From: Ciborinia camelliae
Lineage: Eukaryota > Ascomycota > Leotiomycetes > Helotiales > Sclerotiniaceae
Length of the DNA: 64,000 bases
Assembly: GCA_025890175.1 (NCBI GenBank)
Contig: JANPYM010000016.1
Span: 391,956 to 455,955, forward strand
Direction of reading: 5' to 3'
The notes under the pieces are model-generated. The model was not told where the DNA came from. It was given only the letters and a program-made list of their open reading frames with translations, and did no database searches. The first letter of the stretch is position 1; every line of letters begins with the position of its first letter. Shown piece by piece: positions 12,433 to 24,151 of this stretch. Made by a program: the position numbers and the translations under genes.

Positions 12433-12996
12433 TTATTCGAAGTAATCGAATACTAGAAGTGATGTTTGTTCAACTTCTCGCGTCGTGAACTCAAGGACCA
12501 TGCCGTTTGCCTTTCTCTCCCTGATCTCATCTCGCGTAGCCCAGACGAAGCGTTGATGTTCGCAAGGATTCAACCCCACCGCTGGCAAAGCTCCACCATT
12601 GATCTTCAGTTGTACCACGAAATGAAACCGGCACACCTGTTTACCATCACTGAGGGTGAAGTGATAAGGGTCTCCGATGGTCCCGTCAATCCGAGCAGCC
12701 TGAAGACCAGCTTCCTCCCAGAGCTCTCGAGCGGCAGCGTGTAAGATACTCTCGTCCTTGTCCTCGCAAGCACCGCCTGGAGGCTCCCATGTGTTGGGAT
12801 CCGAGTCGCTTGCGGCGCGCTGGAGAAGGAGTAGTCTGGGATTAGAAGCACTACTCACGTCCAATACAAATGCGCTTGTTGCGATATAGCCAAATGATAT
12901 TCCGGGGCGAGCGGCAAGATAGGAATGTTTTGAGACGGCAAATTCTGCGACGGAGGGACAATAGTCAAAGCTGAATACAGAGCTTTTAGCCATCAT
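12433..12996 (-). CDS. Nudix hydrolase
   Basis: This is an intronless protein of 187 aa. The Nudix box lies at residues 75-98 and ends in RELWEEAGL; it has the catalytic Arg-Glu and the Glu-Glu pair that bind metal. The spacing from the first Gly to the first conserved Glu is one residue longer than the classical GX5E, a variant I associate with fungal family members. The domain starts near residue 35 after a short N-terminal segment. Substrates of this superfamily include NDP-sugars, dinucleoside polyphosphates, oxidised dNTPs and, in some bacteria and plants, ppGpp; the sequence does not say which applies. It is convergent with the HET gene, 30 bp from its stop. Either of two adjacent ATGs could start it. 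Confidence 0.88.
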   Translation of the reverse strand: MMAKSSVFSFDYCPSVAEFAVSKHSYLAARPGISFGYIATSAFVLDVSSASNPRLLLLQRAASDSDPNTWEPPGGACEDKDESILHAAARELWEEAGLQAARIDGTIGDPYHFTLSDGKQVCRFHFVVQLKINGGALPAVGLNPCEHQRFVWATRDEIRERKANGMVLEFTTREVEQTSLLVFDYFE

Positions 12997-14375
12997 TGAA
13001 AAGTTGCTGTTGGTATTACGGCAGATGCGGTGCGTATATAATCGCTTCGAATTGACTCAAGATGTTGAAAAAGAAGACTGGAAATAATTCTTGATATCCT
13101 CCAAGTTCTGTCACAATAAGGTATGCAAGTAGCCTCTTCCAAACAGTTGGTTTGTTGCCAGTAGAGGGTCTACCAACCAACCGTGGGTAACACCATATCA
13201 CGGACTTCACCGCTGAAGTAGCTAGATAGATACTAATATCTATGAGATTACGATTCGGTAGAATTTCTTCTAAATTTATCTTTTCGTATTTATACTGCGT
13301 ATAATTTTCTAATCTAATCTAATCTAACATTTCATATTATAAAACACTCTTATGACGCAGTGGATCGTGCACAATGTTGGAACACTATTCTGAAAAATCA
13401 CGTGTAGCTCTTCGAAGATTCTTTGAAATTAGTACACTTATTTCAATAATAGATAAAATGAAATTAAAATATGAAATATTGAAAAGGATATTCGAATGTA
13501 TTTAACGATCTAATTAAATTAATTCTACGATATATGGTTCAGAAGCTATAAGTGATTTTAGGGTTTACGAACCTACGAACCCCTACGAACCTACAAACCC
13601 CTACGAACCCTACGAACATATTAAATAAGGTAACACTGCCCAGATGAATTCCAAGGTTTTTTTTGGATCTCCAGGCACCTGCACCTGCATATACACCTGC
13701 ACCTGTATCTACAATATCCATTTCATTTTATTACAAATAAATCTCACTTATTAGGGATGGGCTGAAAAGGAACCAAATAGAACCAAATGGACAGCTGAAA
13801 AAAAGTCATCACGAGGGAGCCAAGTCACGTCACATGGAGCTAGAGAAGCCACGAATTTTTGAAGGCCCAGGAGCAGGCAGTGATCGATCAATCAATCAAT
13901 CAATCGTTACCTAATCTAGTAGGACGGGTAGGTATCTATTAGCTGCGTGAATATTCTCTAAAATTCTCTTGGCATTATTCAAAAACTTGCATTCACTGCC
14001 AAAGACCAAGACCGAGGCAGGGTCTGCTGATCTTCTGTTGAATGCGCTTCCTTTAAAACTTCCCAAGTGTTATTGAAGAAGTAAGTCAACGCTGGAATCT
14101 TTCTACTGCTTCAAGAGCCGACCAAACCTCCGTCGATCTCTTCCCATACGCCGACAATCCTTATCCGAATCACGAAAGAGGTAAAACATAGGAGATAAAT
14201 AGAAGATATTGGCTTGTAAGTAGAAATTATGATGATACATTACTCTTCCGCTGATGCAGTCTACAAAGAAGCATGGAAGTGATGGTGGGATGAGAATAGC
14301 CGTACAAGTTTTCTGTCATAGACAAGCTTGTCAAGAAACAAATGACCGCCCATGAGAGTTTTAAGGAAGTAGACC
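12997..14375. other. spacer, no gene seen
   Basis: AT-rich intergenic DNA. A short tandem repeat of CCTACGAAC units lies at about 13562-13612, and ATCA repeats occur near 13885-13905. No supported gene. Confidence 0.55.
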
Positions 14376-16004
14376 TTAAATTCGAGGTGCCTCATAACCA
14401 ATGCCTAGGCCAATAAGCTCAGAAGCTCTACCTCTCGGTTTCTTGTTCGAATGATCAACGCCAAAATGATCTTCGCGTTTCCTCTTCTCAATCACCGGCG
14501 GCTTAGTGACAGTTCCCCATATCTTGGACTGTAAAAGTTCGCTCTTTGCTGTAACATGATTTGGGGTACTGGTTCTGGAAGCTGCAACCTCGAATGATTC
14601 ACGAGGATCAGCACGTAGCATTTCATTTGCACTTTGTGCGGCCCGGCTCTCTTGGATTTCTTCACTTTCTCCACGTCCACGTTGTTGGAACCTAGGGCGG
14701 TTAAACTCCTCAACATCCTCAGCTGAAATAGTACTGTCGCGACTTTCACGTCGACGTTCGCGAGGTGGGATATTTGGGGTGCGGTTGGTGTAAGTTGATC
14801 GAGCGGCAGTTTGTGGGATGAATTGCGCAGAAGGAAGAAGTGTTGAATTTGCAGTACCTGGGCGAGCTGAAGAAGGTGTGGTAGGCAATGAAGAGAGAGA
14901 TTGGACGTTACGATTGTGCCTATTAATTGGTGTGCGTGGACCAGGACGTTGACTGATGAGGGGAGTGGTTGGCGCACTATTATTTTCCTGGTGAGCGGCA
15001 GCTAAGAGAGCAGCAAATCCAGGTTCTTGGCCATGTTCGCGAGATTCACGGATTGAGCGACGGGCTAAGGGAGTCTGATGTGGTGTTCTGCGGTATTGTT
15101 GTGGGGTAGCCGGGTAACTGTTGTGCGATGGCTTCGGTGTAGAAACATGAAACATACCACCTGGGCTACGCATGATGTTGATATGTTCTCTATTCTCGCG
15201 AATACGCTGCGTGAGACGATCATTTGTATCTTTCGCAGCTTCCAATTGATCTTCCCTTGCCTCTATTACTTTCTTTGCTCTTTCAAGACGACGTTTGATA
15301 GTTTCATTCTCTGTCTCCAGGTTCTTGCAAATAGCTTTAAGCTTTGAAACATACTCTGGACTTGTTGCATAGGAATCAGCGCGCCCCTGGTATGCAAGTT
15401 GCAAGACTTGGACTTCTCGACGAGTCAATTCATGTTCTGCTTCCAAATGCTTAATAGCTTCTTCAGACTCCAATGTCAGAAGTGTATTTTGCAATTTGTA
15501 ATGCGCCTGTTCCATGCGAGATTCTCGAACTGCGTTGTTCAGCCTGCTATTATCGGTAATCAACCTCTGTATCATTTCTGTCTTCTCTTCTGTAGAAGCC
15601 TCGGCAACCTCCTGAGCAGTCGGTGGACGAGTGATACCAGGAATAGAAGCAGCTTTAATCCCATTCGAGTCTGTGACGTGCGGGGAGCCAATAATAGAGG
15701 GTGTTGTAGTTGCGGTTCTTAGGGTTGGGAGCGGTTGACGAATGTTTGACATTTGTGATGATGGAGGGGTCATTGATGATGACATGTGGTCACCGAGTAA
15801 ATTATGCCTCGAAATATCTCCTAAAGAGCCATCTAGAGTGGAATCTCGGATAACTCCTTGCGAATTTCTAGCTAACATGAGGGATGTTGGAGGCAAGTGA
15901 CCCGGGCCTTCATCTTGAGAGGGGGCAAGACTGCGAGTAAGTTGAGGGGTAGCGGGGCCATCGATTGGAGTTGATCCATCGTCGCATGAGCTAGTGGAAG
16001 CCAT
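14376..16004 (-). CDS. coiled-coil protein of unknown function (542 aa)
   Basis: I do not recognise a characterised family. The single-exon protein has a Ser/Thr/Pro-rich N-terminus (1-130). A long charged helical region at about 138-280 with heptad-like Leu/Ile spacing then predicts a coiled coil. A Ser/Arg/Thr/Pro-rich disordered region follows to about 500. Near the C-terminus are two basic clusters (KRKR and KKPR around residues 505-525) that look like a nuclear localisation signal. The composition would suit a structural or scaffold protein, for example at the nucleus or spindle pole, but that is inference. The start is the first in-frame ATG, at 16004. Confidence 0.75.
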   Translation of the reverse strand: MASTSSCDDGSTPIDGPATPQLTRSLAPSQDEGPGHLPPTSLMLARNSQGVIRDSTLDGSLGDISRHNLLGDHMSSSMTPPSSQMSNIRQPLPTLRTATTTPSIIGSPHVTDSNGIKAASIPGITRPPTAQEVAEASTEEKTEMIQRLITDNSRLNNAVRESRMEQAHYKLQNTLLTLESEEAIKHLEAEHELTRREVQVLQLAYQGRADSYATSPEYVSKLKAICKNLETENETIKRRLERAKKVIEAREDQLEAAKDTNDRLTQRIRENREHINIMRSPGGMFHVSTPKPSHNSYPATPQQYRRTPHQTPLARRSIRESREHGQEPGFAALLAAAHQENNSAPTTPLISQRPGPRTPINRHNRNVQSLSSLPTTPSSARPGTANSTLLPSAQFIPQTAARSTYTNRTPNIPPRERRRESRDSTISAEDVEEFNRPRFQQRGRGESEEIQESRAAQSANEMLRADPRESFEVAASRTSTPNHVTAKSELLQSKIWGTVTKPPVIEKRKREDHFGVDHSNKKPRGRASELIGLGIGYEAPRI

Positions 16005-17894
16005 TGATAATAATCTTGAATAGAGGAAGAGAATATCCTATCCAAAATTAGCAAATGTGAGAAAATGAACGACTCATGACGTATTACAAAATTACAATTC
16101 TTTGCGGGGATGAAGAACCGTAGAATTGATTTGTGACCTTATTCAGTTCTGCAAAATCGCCAGTTGACCTTTCCTTTCCCTCTGGACCTCTGGGTTCGCA
16201 GATGAACAGGTACTGTGAACAAGGCGCACCGGTGGTTCGAGGAGATGTAGTTAGGTACTCGGAGGGAGTGATGTCGCAATTGATGCGTTTGCGATGCGAT
16301 GCGATGCGAAGTGTGAGGTGAGGTGATGTAATTTATGTGGATATGTTGAGGTAGCAAATGAAATGCAATCGCAATGTAAGTACGATCAATAACCGATGGA
16401 GATGTTCTTGTTTTTGTAAATGTATGGGGTAATGAGATAGATTTACTCATAGGTATGTAGATATGTAGATATGTAGGTATTTTATGTTATTTTATGTTTC
16501 GTTGTATCGAAGGCTGGTCGGTAGAGTTGTGATAAGAGAAGGTTGGGATATTAATTTTGTGATGCTTACTTATTATTTTAGTGTCTGCAAAGCGAAACCT
16601 AATCAATGCTGTGCAGAGTCTAGAAATGGCTGGGGATAGCTCGGTTGCTAAGGTGATGGTCATGTGGGGAGTCGGAGAAAGTGAGAAAGTGAAAAGAGAA
16701 AAAAGAAAAGGCTGAAGCCTGACAGCCTCGGCATTTTATTTATCTATATTTACCTTGGTGGGTGTAGGTATTAACCTAGTTGACTGACTGGATGGACCTA
16801 ACCTAATACCTCCCTACCTCCAGCTACCTAGTCAAAGCTTCAAAAGCTTCTATACCAGGTCAGTTCTATGATCTATACCTATCTGCAGGTGCCCAGAACC
16901 CAGGTGTACCTAGGTAGGTATCTTAGTTACGATAGCCATTTTATTATTGAGTAGATCAAAATGTGATGATAAAATTATATCAGGTATGATCAGGTATGCT
17001 GTTCTTATTCTAACCAGAGGAGACTCATGTGAGTCTTTCAAATTGTAATTTGATTGCTGTTATACAATTGCTGTTGTTGTACTCTGTTCTTTTACTTTGT
17101 CCTCTTTACTCTGTACTCTACTCTGTACTCTGTATAACAACAGTAGGTAGGTAGGTAATCTAATAAGCTACCCGTGGACAGTAGAACAATAATGAAAATA
17201 AATCTGTTGGAACCTCCCTAGTTATGTGAGTATGTATACCTATCAAAATGAACTACCTATGTATTACCGACCTATTATTGGATCATCATAAAGACTAAAC
17301 GGTGAAATGAAGAACTCTTATAAACCCTTATGAATCATGGTTGGCCGAATCTAAAATCATAAATATCATAAAATATCATAAATATCACCCCACCGGCCCA
17401 CCAGTTCTCATACATCCCTCATAGATCGACACAGTTGGATGATAAATCATACCCCCTAACGGCTAAGATCATAAATAAACTACCTAGGTATCCTCCGAAA
17501 GTGAGCTCCAGCCCTTCTATCAATTACAGTACAGTAGCAACCGGGAAATGAGTTTTGTTTGAAAGATCCGCTTTATAAAAGCAGCTCTTGACACGGTCAC
17601 ATATTTCCATTTCCATTATCTATCCATTGAGGAGAGAAAGTATCTTTTCCTTTCCAAAAATAATATTAAGGCCCTTTTGGTGTTATAAGAAGGTAGCTAA
17701 TACTTTGCTTTCCCCTTTCCTTTTCTGCGGAGCTTTCGTCTATTTACAAGGAAAAAAAGTGTTTGTTTACTTTGAGCATCGCATCATCTCGTATTTGTAC
17801 CAATTCAGGTAGCTCCGGCAAGGTATGATTAATTATTGAACACATTACTGCTGCTTCTGCTTCTGCTTCCCCTTCCTCGAGTACAATCGAAATC
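16005..17894. other. spacer with microsatellites
   Basis: This region holds the divergent upstream sequences of the coiled-coil gene (-) and the LRR gene (+). It contains repeated TAGGTA/TACCTA tracts and a GATGC repeat near 16285-16312. Small ORFs here lack coding character. Confidence 0.5.
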
Positions 17895-20800
17895 ATGGAC
17901 AACACTATGGACAACACTCCAGTCAACAAACCAAGACCATCTGGTCTCCCTAGACCTTCACGTCTTCCACGACCCTCGGCGTCAAGAGAAAACTTGTTGC
18001 AGCAGCCTTCCCGACCTTCGAATACTATTGTCAACCCGCGTCTACGAAGCACTCCATCAAGAGATCAGTTATCCGCATCAACACCCTCGAGACAACGTGT
18101 TACAGCGCCTACTACTAGTCGCATACCTCCGCGACCAATACAGACCAAGCCAAGTATCGGTTCCTTTCGAAAGTCTCAAATAGTAGACCAAGAAAAATTT
18201 CGGCCAACTTCGAGTGAGGAGGAGGAGGTGAAAGGGCATAGATTCTCTCCAGTTATATCTGATGATGAGGAGGGACATAGTGGAACGTCTTCTCGACCAT
18301 CCTTATCCGAACGAACAATGGAAACACTACAACATATTCCCCCGTCGCCAGCGCCTGGAAGGAGACAGTCGACCTTTTTCAATCCCCAGGCTCCTCAACG
18401 CTCCGCGTCCCGTGCGAGCTCAGCATCCAGACCTGGTTCCAGTTACCAAAATGATGGGTTTATGAGACCACCATCCCGCCGCTCTGCCAGCTCAAGACCG
18501 ACATCGAGTGCAGACTCTGGGCAACCAATTCCTGACTTCCGGTCATCTTCGGGTACCTTCCGACCTCCTCCTACAAGTTACAAGGCTTCCACACCAATGA
18601 AGCGACCAAGTCCTATCAAGACACTCAAGACGCCAACGGTTCGAAGCAGCTTTAGTCCTGGAAGCATAGCACAGCTTCCATCCCCTGGCAATGCCTTACA
18701 AAGGTCTCCAAGTCCTGTAAAATCAGAAAAGCTTCCCACGATCAAATCTGGTAGCAAGACATTTAGTGCACGATCAGTGAAGGAGCGCGCCTCGATGACT
18801 GGTCTATTTCGCAAACCCTCAATGCCTTCAATGGATAAGTCATCTGATGCGGACAGTAGCAGCTTTATCACTAGGAGGAAGTCAATGCAATTCAAGGATA
18901 TTTCTTCCAAGTCGGTCACATCGGCTCCTGGTGGAAATGGTCCAGAAAAGTCATCCTACAGGGACAGCATTATTTCTATTAACAGAAAGAAGTCAATGAA
19001 CTTTAAGAGCATTCCTAACAGATCTGTCACGTCGGCTTCTAGTGAAGTTGCTAAAACAGGAGAACCGACTGCGCCAAAATCTTCTTCATCCCTTAGAGAT
19101 CAAATTGCAAAAGCCAAAGCAGCAAAGCGAGCGGTAGCAAACCCAAGTGCCTCAAGCAATCATGAAGATACACCTTTGGTTCCTACGGGGACGTTTGATT
19201 TCGGTCTTTCAGATGATCCCTTCAATCAACAAGTTGATCCAAACGCTAGCAAAGGCCTCCTACGCAAACGAATTGCTGCTGCACGAACCGATGGACGCCT
19301 TAATATCGCCGCTATGGGCCTCAAAGAAATGCCTGAGGAGGTTATGACCATGTATAATCTCGATGCACTTGGAGATCAGGGAGGCTCATGGGCTGAAACT
19401 GTCGATTTGACAAGATTTATTGCAGCTGATAATGAGTTTGAAAAACTCGATGAAACTATCTTCCCGGATGTCGACCCACGTGAGGCCATGGAAGATGACG
19501 AGTTCACAGGTAACCTATTTGGAGGCCTCGAGACATTGGACCTACACGGTAATCTCCTGAAAGAGATTCCTATGGGTCTACGTAGACTTGAGCTTTTGAC
19601 ATCTTTGAATCTGGTAAGCTAAATGAATGTACAAATATTACATCGAATAATTGATTGCTAATGCTCAATAGTCGAACAACAAATTAGGTAATGAATGCCT
19701 CCAAGTCATTACACAAATCGTGTCTTTGCGGGATCTCAAAATAACAGGCAACGGACTCTGTGGGACTCTGAGTCCAGATATAGAAAACTTAATACATCTG
19801 GAGGTTCTAGAGATGCAACGAAACGCCCTTGATACATTCCCGGACACTTTCTCAAAGTTGGAACGATTGAGAGTTCTGAATATTACTGAGAATAGATTTC
19901 AATCGTTGCCTTTCGAAATTCTCGCTCGGATGCCTCTTATCGAGCTTATAGCTGTCAAGAACAACCTCGCCGGCACTCTTGTTACAGGGTCCGTGGAAAG
20001 GCTATCGCAACTTCAGGTTCTGGATGTCACGAGTAATGCCATTACTGCTCTCTGTGAATCAGAGCTCGATTTTCCTTCGCTTCATCAGTTGAGCTGCTCC
20101 TCAAACCGCATCGCAAGTCTTCCCGATTTGACTTCCTGGGTATCTCTACGTACACTTACAGCCGAGGATAATAATCTTTCTGAGCTACCAGCTGGTTTTG
20201 TTGACCTTCCCAAGATTAAAAATGTCAATTTCAGTGGCAACAACATCAAAGTTCTGGATGATAGAATTGGTGGAATGGATAGCCTTGACATCTTCCGAAT
20301 AAGCGGGAATCCATTAAGGGAAAAGAAATTCTCTGCAATGTCCACCGAAGATCTGAAGAATGCCCTGCGAGCCCGAGTTACACCAGTCGAGGAAGAGAAA
20401 GATGGGCTTTTATCCGAACCAAGCACTCCAAGCACCCCCAGCACCCCAAGTCGACCATCATCTTCTCATTGGCCCGTTAAAGCAGGTGGAATTCTTGATC
20501 GATCCAACACAACTTCACACTCCCTTAACCCAGTGATGGCTGCAGAAATCGCTGCACTTGATACAATCAAAGTCTTACACTTACACCATAATCAATTCAA
20601 GGAGATACCTACCTCTATTGCTTTCTTTGCATCCACTCTCACCTCCTTGAGTATTTCTCACAATGAGTTGACAAGCGATACGTTCCTGAAGGACGACTTG
20701 GATCTACCTGCATTGAAGGAGTTGAACCTTAGCTCCAATACCTTCAGTTCTCTACAACCACTAATTCAACATCTACAAGCTCCTAACTTAGAGAAGCTCG

Positions 20801-21150
20801 ATATCAGTTTCAATCGTCTAACATTCCTCCCTGTTTTGAAACCCCATTTCCCGAGCTTGATATTCCTTTTGGCATCGAACAACACAATCCGTGAGTTGAT
20901 GCCGGAAGCAGTTAAGGGTCTGAGGCTTTTGGACTGTAGCAGCAATGAGATAAACAGCTTGAACTCTCGCATTGGGCTTTTGGGTGGACCGGACGGGTTA
21001 CAGACTTTAGATGTCAGTGGGAATCGTTTCCGTGTGCCAAAATACACGATTCTCGAGAAAGGCACGGAAGCTACCCTTGCATGGCTGAGAGATAGAATAC
21101 CTTCCTCGGAAGTTCCTGCAGAGGAAACTAGTCCGACAGATGTTGATTAG
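17895..21150 (+). CDS. leucine-rich repeat protein, 2 exons (1065 aa)
   Basis: Exon 1 is 17895-19613 and exon 2 is 19672-21150, with a 58-nt GTAAGC...TAG intron that holds a GCTAAT branch-point-like site. The first 430 or so residues are basic, Ser/Pro/Arg-rich and probably disordered. LRRs begin near residue 530 (ETLDLHGNLLKEIP) and continue through exon 2 with the L..L.L..N.L..LP pattern, interrupted by a Ser/Thr/Pro insertion near 20420-20470 that contains PSTPSTPSTPS. Cytoplasmic LRR proteins of this build are usually adaptors; in fungi Sog2-type LRR proteins act in morphogenesis pathways. I cannot assign it to a specific ortholog. There is no signal peptide or membrane span. Confidence 0.88.
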
Positions 21151-21644
21151 AGTAGTTCTTGGTTGTATTGATTATGAGGGTGATTAAATGGGCGTTGAAT
21201 GATACCGAGTGGGGGAGTAATATTCCCTTGGGAAGACGGAATTTGTTATTATATATCGTATAGTTTTGTAATCAAGATTATCCTCATGGATTATATGTAA
21301 TATTTTAACGCCCCTTAAATAATTTATTAACCTCAATATTCATCTTATGATACATGTGAAACGAAACCTGGGGAGAAAAGGAGGTGCATATGATTCTCAA
21401 GAAGCGACACGTGACACTCTCTAAATTCTGGGGCCCAATCCAATCGCGATGGGTGAGCTCCAGCTGTCCTCAAATCAATCCAATCCCGACAAGAAGGCCA
21501 AACCACAACTTTCCTTACGAACCACACTCCTTTGCCCACCCTTGAGAAATCTGCCAGCTCACACACGCATCGCACGCACCGAAACCCTAACCTTATAAAA
21601 CACATCAACCCCGAACCTGAGCAATCGCACACGGCATCGCAAAG
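21151..21644. other. spacer upstream of DPM3
   Basis: This is the 3' region of the LRR gene and the promoter region of the DPM3 gene. A minus-strand open frame (21662-21345) has no coding features that I recognise. Confidence 0.5.
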
Positions 21645-22508
21645 ATGACGCGCGCACAGCAAACCATCTCTATTGGCTTACTCGTCACTTCGGTATGTTG
21701 TCTCCTTCTCCTTGTGTGAATTGGTCATGATGCGTTGGGATTGTTCGATGCAAACGTGCAAACACACAGGTGCAACGATGGTACGATTTGCGGGAGCAAC
21801 GGCATCGGGGCGCGATGGAATGGGAAGGAGGCATGGACCGAACGAATGAATGGATGAAATGCTGATGGAGGGATTTTTTTTTTCTTCTCTTTAGCTATAC
21901 CTGGCGCTGTACTTGGAGTTGATCCCTCTTCCCGGAAAGGTTTCCGAGCTGGTGGTTCCTGTGGTACGTGAAAGATATTTTCTTTTCTCCCCCCTCCCCT
22001 CCCCTATACCTTCTCCTCCTTTCTTCTTTCTCTTGACGAGCACGCACGCCCCGCGACGAGGGAAAGACAGTCGGATATGGCTACCTGTTCCATACCCATG
22101 ACATCGCTTCCCATCCACGATGCGGATCTCCCTCTCCCCGAGCACTGGGAGAAAATCCCTCCTTCCCCTACCCTAGCTGGCGATTCGAGCTACGAATCGT
22201 TTCCCTTCCCCCCGCCCGCCTCGCCCTCGTCGACGTTATTCTCGCGTCGTGATGGCTCGGGCTCCATCAAATCGATCGCCACCATCTCGATCGTCACGCA
22301 TATCAAGAATATCATCGCTGACCTGGTCTTGTTTCTGCGGAAATAGTTGCCCTTCTGGGTCTTGGTTTCGTTTGGAGCGTATCTTTTGGGGAAGTTGGGC
22401 TACGGCGTTTTCACGTTCAATGATGTGCCCAAGGCGCATGCGGAGTTGATGGAGGAAATTGAGTTGGCGAGGAAGGATCTTAGGACAAAGGGGGTTGATG
22501 TCGATTAG
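21645..22508 (+). CDS. DPM3: dolichol-phosphate mannosyltransferase subunit 3 (DPM3), 3 exons
   Basis: The exons are 21645-21692, 21895-21963 and 22347-22508, with GT-AG borders in phase 0, coding for 92 aa. Human DPM3 is also 92 aa. Two hydrophobic spans (exons 1-2 and the start of exon 3, LPFWVLVSFGAYLLGKLGYG) are followed by the conserved VFTFNDVPKAHAEL and a charged, soluble C-terminal helix ending in RKDLRTKGVDVD. DPM3 anchors the catalytic subunit DPM1 at the ER membrane, where dolichol-phosphate-mannose is made for N-glycans, O-mannose and GPI anchors. No exon alone is long enough to look like a gene. Intron 2 is unusually long (383 nt) and contains an 89-codon open frame. Identification rests on the exon-3 motif and the length. 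Confidence 0.85.
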
Positions 22509-22966
22509 ATGGAGAAGGACGACTCGTTTCAAGAAGAGGGGAGGGGAACATGAATGGATATCGAGGGTTATATTGGCTGTGGATTGGAGTCGAAGGGTTG
22601 AATTGATGGAGTAAATTTGTCGAATAAATTGAAGGAATATTCTTTACATTGATCTGCCATTTTATTATAATGCTGTGGTAGAGGTGAAGGCCTATAACCA
22701 TAATTTAATCTCTCTATTTACAGCATGTTATAAGGTGCCCACGAAATCTACCCCTCCCCTTTACACTTCTACTCTTTTAATAACTATGGTTCTACTCATA
22801 AAAGAATTCTTATCTGCTTTACCTGGATCAATGACCCTCCGTAACTCTTGTTCTTAATCTTCTAGTTTTTATGCCCCAAAGTCCCTGGAATTAATCTCCC
22901 CTTCGCGCATACACTCTTCATCGCCCCCTCTTCCAATTCCCCATTGCCCCCTCTTCTAATTCCCTA
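22509..22966. other. spacer between DPM3 and the OXLD1-like gene
   Basis: The two genes converge here, so this holds two 3' ends. No gene or structured element was seen. Confidence 0.5.
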
Positions 22967-23626
22967 TTACCCTACTGTACCCTCTCTCTGATGTTTCTCC
23001 TTCAACTTCTTCTCCTGCGCCATAAAAGCCCTTATACCCACCGGCACCCCCTCAAACAAATCATCACCGTTCCCCGCCCCTCCTACATCCGAGTTCCCCT
23101 CGCTCCCACCCCCATCACCATCCATACTTATCGCGGCCTCGGCACTCTCTCTCCTCCGTTCCTTCTTCAGCATCCTATTCGCTTCCTTTTTCGCGGCAGC
23201 CCATTCCTCCATCTCGTCCCGGTAGCGATCCCATACGCAATTCACACAGCCGCTCATACAACAATTGTCTGGCTCGTCGGGGCGTGGCGGCACAAGGATT
23301 CCGGATATGCGTTGGCTTTTGCGTAGGATTTCCGAGCGGCGTTCGAGGGGGGAGGTGAGGCGCGAGGAGAAGAGGATGGAAGGTTCGGAGTTTGGGGAGT
23401 CCTCTGGGGAGTCCTCTGGGGAGGGAGAGGAGGCGCTTGTGGGGGGTGTGGGGGATGTTGATGGGGATGAGGAGGAGAGGAGCATGGCGTAGTATTCGCC
23501 TATAGGGTGGGCTTGGTGAGTTGGCTTATTGGATGTAGATTCGTGGCGTGGAAAGGAGGGGAGCTGGCGGATTGAGGGGGGGAGTTTGAGACGTTGTGAT
23601 AGTCGGAGGAGAGTTCTTTGCTCCAT
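22967..23626 (-). CDS. oxidoreductase-like domain protein (OXLD1/YPL107W family)
   Basis: A single-exon protein of 219 aa. Residues 112-142 form the short Cys-rich oxidoreductase-like motif, with PPRPDEPDNCC, then CVNCVWDRYRDEM. The N-terminal 35 residues are rich in Arg, Ser, Leu and Gln with few acids, compatible with mitochondrial import, as known for yeast and human relatives. A Ser/Pro/Glu-rich linker separates the two. The C-terminal part is charged, with a Gly/Asp-rich loop. The molecular activity of the family is not established. Confidence 0.85.
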   Translation of the reverse strand: MEQRTLLRLSQRLKLPPSIRQLPSFPRHESTSNKPTHQAHPIGEYYAMLLSSSSPSTSPTPPTSASSPSPEDSPEDSPNSEPSILFSSRLTSPLERRSEILRKSQRISGILVPPRPDEPDNCCMSGCVNCVWDRYRDEMEEWAAAKKEANRMLKKERRRESAEAAISMDGDGGGSEGNSDVGGAGNGDDLFEGVPVGIRAFMAQEKKLKEKHQREGTVG

Positions 23627-24151
23627 CCTGTTAGCTGCGATGTACTCTGTAGAGTAACTTTTAGGGTGTATGTTATCGTGAAATCATTTGAAGGGTGGTT
23701 TGGTTTATAAAAATGCTTTGCCTTTTAGGTGGCGGGCGCCGGATTTATTTTCAGGATTGATGTTCGGAAAGTTTTTGAGAAACGTCATCGCTGCGAATGG
23801 TCAGCATATTCGAAAGGCATTAATTCACTCACATCTTGATGGAAAAATTCATTCAAAATAGTTAACGAGTATCAAATTTTGTCATAGATCTTTCAAGTAA
23901 ATACAATGATTCAGGAAAGACAAAAGATTAATCTAATGTTGTCGTTTCTGTTCAAATTCATGTTACCTGGTAGTGAATACAGTGAAGTAGGCAATGAATC
24001 TTCCAAGGTTGTTCCTGGCTATCTCGCGAAGCCCCTCTCGTCGCGTCTTCCAACACGCGATCTTCAACCATAAACAAATACCACCCTCAACAACCGATTG
24101 TCCCTCAATTTGGTACGCAATAATGGGATAGTGCAAGAAGACTCCGGCGAC
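23627..24151. promoter_or_regulatory. divergent upstream region with a minimal uORF
   Basis: The region lies between two divergent genes. Twenty bases before the probable ATG at 24152 there is an ATG-GGA-TAG mini-uORF (24123-24131) in another frame, which could lower initiation at the main start. No other feature was seen. Confidence 0.4.
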
